Below, in pieces: positions 41,385-45,001 of a DNA stretch of 45,001 nucleotides (positions are counted from its first letter, which is position 1; every line of letters begins with the position of its first letter). The notes beneath the pieces are model-generated. The model was not told where the DNA came from. It made no database searches and was given only the letters and a program-made list of their open reading frames with translations. The stretch covers positions 3,272,522-3,317,522 of the forward strand of contig BFEA01000019.1 in NCBI GenBank assembly GCA_003427395.1, given 5' to 3'. Source of the DNA: Chara braunii (taxonomy: Eukaryota; Streptophyta; Charophyceae; Charales; Characeae). The position numbers were made by a program, and so were the translations under genes.

Positions 41385-42855
41385 AAAACATAAGAAATAA
41401 ACAATGTTATGAAGCAAAATAAAATAAACAACATTTGCCACAACATTACATCCAAATTCCTTTTCAAATTTAGTATAAAAATAAAGTTAAAAAAAAACAA
41501 AACTGATAATAAAAATAACAACAATTAAAAAAATAAATGAAATTAGTAAGAGAGGAATCACGTTTTCGACAGCTTCATCTTTGGAGATTTTTCATTTTGT
41601 TTTGGCACAGCCAAATTCTCCGAAAATTTGTACATGTGTAGTTCCTATAATACAAAACTTATTAAAAAAAATTCAAAAAATAATAAAATTGTTTAGGCCC
41701 CGCAATAAAGTGAAAACAAAAAGTAAAAAGTGAAAGAAAAACAAAATAGTGAATGGGCGAGCACCTTTTAACACCACTATCCTTGGCGATTTTTTATTTT
41801 TGTTTGGCTTAGCCAAATAGCTTCAAACTTTACATGCTTGTATTTCACATCACTGTAAACTAAAATAAAAAAAACAAATTTAGGTTCGGACCCCGAACGA
41901 CTTTGTTTACAGGCATGAGCCTGTTTATTATTATTTTTTCAATAACATATTATTTTTTTATTTTTATTTTTTATTTTTTAACTAGACTACCAGTCGGGCC
42001 CCGGTTCCGGGTGACAAGCCCGTGCAAGGACACGGGACGGTCCCAGCAAAAAAAAACAAATCAAAAAAATCCTAAAACAAATGCTGTTATGCAGAAACAT
42101 AAACTTAACAACCTTTGTCACCGGCTCACATTGAAATTTTTTACCGAATTTAAAATATAAATAATTTTAAAATATATATACAGGGTAACCGACGTTCGGG
42201 ACGGGCCGAACGCCCGAACCCGAACGCCCGAACCCGAACGCCCGAATGTATGGGACCCCTTGGGGATGCGTTCGGCCGTTCGGGCCGAATGCGGACCCCC
42301 CCCCCCCCCCAAAAAAAAAAAAAAAAAAAGTCATCAAAAAAATTTGAAAAAAGATATGTTATGGATAAAAATACATTAAAAAAGATTTCCTGAGCATTAC
42401 GTCCGAATTCCTTACCAAATTTGAAATAAAAATAAAATATACAGAACAAATACTAAAAATAAAAATAAATAAAAATAAAAAGAAAATTAAATTTAGTGAG
42501 TGTGCGAGCATGTTTTCGACAGCGCCATCTTTGGAGATTTTTCATTTTGTTTTGGCATAGCTAAATGCCCTGAAAATTTACACATATGTACTTCGCATAA
42601 TACAAAACCCACTAAAAAAGTTTCAAAAAATAATAAAATTGTCTAGACCCCGAACTAAAGTGAAAATAAAAAGTCAAAAGTGAAACAAAATGTGGGCGAG
42701 CACGTTTTGACACCGCCATCTTTGGCGATTTGTAATTTTTATTTGGCCTAGCCAAATGACTTGAAAATTTATAGGCATGTACCTCACGTGATAGAGAACT
42801 CATAAACAAAAACATTCAGAAAACAAAATGTATTTTTAGGCCCCGAAATAATTTT
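41385..42855 (+). repeat. Duplicated AT-rich modules of the hAT-like mosaic
   Basis: A block of about 345 bp at 41555-41900 recurs at 42505-42855 (ATCTTTGGAGATTTTTCATT; AAAATAATAAAATTGT). Each block itself contains two diverged halves about 200 bp apart (GCCATCTTTGGAGATTT; GCCATCTTTGGCGATTT). Another module of about 110 bp (ATGTTATG, then CCGAATT, then AAATATAAA) occurs at about 41385, 42060, 42335 and 44742. The first block thus looks like the remains of another element that lost its GC-rich ends. Confidence 0.65.
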
Positions 42856-42980
42856 TGGCGGGGACCGAACCCGGCCGAACGCCTTCGGGTTCGGGCCCCG
42901 TACGGGACCCCAAACGCCCGAACGTACGGAGGTCTGCCCGGGGGCCTCCGTACGTACGGGCTGGTAACCCTGTATATATA
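42173..42980. mobile_element. hAT-like non-autonomous element, 792 bp, TIR CAGGGTAACC
   Basis: CAGGGTAACC starts at 42181 and its exact inverse GGTAACCCTG ends at 42972. TATATATA borders each end (42173-42180 and 42973-42980), matching the 8-bp target duplication of hAT elements, although an AT microsatellite weakens that evidence. The subterminal regions are CCCGAACG-type GC-rich repeats, and the interior is AT-rich with no transposase. Related ends lie at 43.09-43.32, 44.52-44.62 and 44.89-44.98 kb. Confidence 0.72.
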
Positions 42981-43084
42981 TATATATTTGTTTTTCAATC
43001 TTTTTGGCCCGACGGAGCAAGTGACCCCGAGCCACTCTAGTAGCCTAGTTATTTTATTTATTATTTTTATTTTTTTACCGCATT

Positions 43085-43322
43085 TAGCCCGAACGGCTAA
43101 ACTCACCCCCAAGGGGTTCTGTACATTCGGGTAGTCGGATTCGGGCATTCAACCCGTCCCGAACGCCGGCGGGTTCGAAAAAACATTGAAAAAATGAACT
43201 TATTTTAAGTCCCCGAAATAGTTTTTGGTGGAGGCCGAACGCCTTCGGATTCGGACCCCGAACGCTCGTACATACGGGGGTTGACTCGGGGACCTCCATA
43301 CGTATGGGCTAGTGAACCAGTA
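43085..43322. mobile_element. Rearranged hAT-like relative: inverted left end plus right end
   Basis: 43087-43172 reads as the reverse complement of the left subterminal block of the 42.2 kb element (GTCCCGAACGCC, then CCCAAGGGGTTC). 43200-43315 matches its right end (CGAAATAGTTTTTGGTGG, GGCCGAACGCCTTCGG, then GGGCTAGTGAACCAGTATAT). Only about 25 bp separates them. Confidence 0.6.
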
Positions 43323-44514
43323 TATATGTTTATATAATTTTACTATGGTGAAAATTTTAGATGTGACCTAGACACAAAAGTTGTTTGATTTAGTTTTCTA
43401 CATAATATAGTTTGTTTTCATAGGTTTTTTTTTTTCTCTTTTAACCTTGCCTGGTTCGTACACTGTCGGGTCGTGCAGGAAAACAAGGTGACTTGGACAA
43501 CCCGACTAATAGCCAAGTAGTTGTATAAAAAACAATTACCTGGAAAAACTAGTAAGTCAATACTTAATTTTAAAATATTAGTCTTACCGAATTTGATTTC
43601 TACGCCCCTTACCCCCAAAACAAAACATTCTTAAGTTTGCCCTGCATAAAACGTGACTATTGTATTTATGATGAAAATTTTGATTTAAATATTATATTGG
43701 TTGATTTTTTTAATTTTATATATTTTTAAATACTACGTAATTTATTTATTTTTTTTAATCGAAAATATGAACAAGATACTGTCTAATTTGGGATACTTCT
43801 AATACATAGTATACAACCCATTAAGTAGAATGTTTTTAATCAAGAAACATATTTTTCATGATAATGATGATTGCAACTTATGATTTAATGATGATTTTTT
43901 TTTTTCGAGCTATGCAACAGGGTCAATAGCAGCCTACCGATAAAAATCAGAATAAATCACCATCATTACTTTTATCAATAGTAAATGTTGTTTTATTTTA
44001 TTTTATTTTTTTTTTAACTTGTTTCTCAAGTTTATGTTTTTGAGTTATTTTTATTATCTTATTTAGTTATTTTAATTAAAAATAATAATAATAAATAACG
44101 TACTCCTAATTTTACAACTAGTCGTCAATCGCCCTAACCTCACTTTTAACTAATATTTAATTTTTAAGATTGGAAAAAACTTTAAAAAATTGTATTTTCT
44201 GGGTCCCTCTTTGAGTTTTTAGCAGTACATTAAGACTAATCCTATGCCTTTGAAATGTTTTAGTCATAATAATAATAATTGTTGGTCTTCAGTAAACATG
44301 AATGATTAGTCACCACAAAACTTTCAACTTTATTAACCGCTAAAAAAATGTGTAGAAAAAGTTATTACTTTTCTGCATATAATGAAGATTCAACAGCAAG
44401 ACATTTCAACGAAGGTCTTTACAGAAAAAAAACAAAACAAAAACCTACGTCGTTCAAAAAAAAAAAATTGAATAATTTTTGTCTCGAGGTTAAATATAAA
44501 TACCTTACAAAATT
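43323..44514. other. AT-rich, no gene; one inverted mosaic module
   Basis: 43444-43530 has TGTCGGGTCGTGCAGGAAAA and ACCCGACTAATAGCC, related to modules at 41983-42050 and 44641-44720 and, inverted, at 43007-43055. The remainder is AT-rich with poly(T) and ATA runs. Confidence 0.4.
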
Positions 44515-45001
44515 ATATGCACGGTAACCGGCATTCGGGACGGTTCAAATGCCTGAACCCGAACGCCCGAACGTACAGAACCCCTTAGGGATGCATTCGA
44601 TTGTTCGGGCCGAACGTGAAAAAAAAAAAAAAAAAAAAAACTCAGGCTACTAGTCGGGCCGTTTGGGTCACCCTATTTTCTCAAACGGCCCGGCCGTGCA
44701 GGAATCAGGGAAGGTCTCAAAAAAAAAAAAAAAAAAAAAAAAAAAAACATCCGAAAAAAAACTATGTTATGCAGAAAAATAAACTGAAAAACTTTTGGCT
44801 CAGGGTCAGATTGTAATTTTTTAGCATATTTAAAATAAAAAATAAAGTTAAAAATTCTATTTGGACGATTTGGCATTGATTAGAAAGACTTCGCCTATTC
44901 GGGACAGGCCGAACGCCCAAACCCGAACGCCCGAGCGTTCGCCAACCCCTCTCGACTCGTTCGGCCGTTCGGTCGAACGCAAAAAAAAAAAAAAAAAAAA
45001 A
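44515..45001. mobile_element. Further hAT-like left ends, truncated by the window
   Basis: CACGGTAACCGGCATTCGGG (from 44520), followed by CCCGAACGCCCGAACGTAC, matches the left end at 42.18 kb with a damaged terminus. A second left-end-like block (GCCGAACGCCCAAACCC, then CGTTCGGCCGTTCGG) is at 44.90-44.98 kb. A run of A reaches the window edge. Confidence 0.55.

Noticed and set aside
40817-41524. 235-codon minus-strand frame with membrane-like composition
   Set aside because: Phe/Leu/Ile/Tyr richness follows from AT-rich DNA; it overlaps repeated mosaic modules and has no motif.

Overview
The window looks like nuclear DNA of a green plant or streptophyte alga. It is repeat-rich and gene-poor. 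The lineage rests on three things: an interstitial array of the plant-type telomere motif CCCTAAA near 11.72 kb, plant-style LINEs with an RVT-type CCHC zinc finger, and one gene of the SERBP1/Stm1/RGGA family. A charophyte such as Chara is my guess; the sequence does not prove it. No organellar, bacterial or viral gene block was recognised. Gaps and artefacts show a short-read draft assembly: 355 N at 19434-19788, one N at 14761, and NNN at 31824-31826 inside a sequencing-library adapter.

The one confident protein gene is at 35532-37181 on the minus strand. It is a 549-codon uninterrupted ORF for an RGG-rich hyaluronan/mRNA-binding (SERBP1-like) protein. A likely 5'UTR intron (about 37184-37328) abuts its start codon. 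The flanks (about 33.7-35.5 kb and 37.3-38.8 kb) hold no other gene I can recognise.

Layout. 0-12 kb: simple repeats, a short perfect MITE (2491-2599), tandem copies of a poly(A)-tailed SINE-like repeat (4.03-4.67 kb, here 'SINE-A'), tRNA-like SINE heads, diverged direct repeats at 7.15-7.79 kb, a nested inverted-repeat element (10.16-10.57 kb) and interstitial telomere repeats. 12-19.4 kb: more MITEs, two copies of another SINE-like repeat ('SINE-B', 14.35-14.89 kb), a U6 snRNA retropseudogene with a 99-nt A tail (16.27-16.44 kb), LINE fragments and long dinucleotide tracts. 19.8-24.2 kb: two unassigned coding-looking segments, then a decayed LINE (about 21.12-24.18 kb) broken by two insertions. 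24.2-31.4 kb: mostly unassigned sequence with palindromic elements, tandem duplications, a second U6 pseudogene and a tRNA-like SINE. 31.4-33.7 kb: MITEs, a fold-back region containing a Nextera mate-pair adapter, and a 180-bp tandem repeat. 38.8-39.7 kb: tRNA-like SINEs and small tandem repeats. 39.7-45.0 kb: strongly AT-rich sequence carrying a mosaic of hAT-like non-autonomous elements with GC-rich CCGAACG-type ends.

The main theme is retroposition. LINE machinery is present as decayed copies. U6 RNA and SINE copies carry A tails, and several insertions are little more than a homopolymer tail between target-site duplications. Most unlisted open frames in the repeat regions are chance ORFs.
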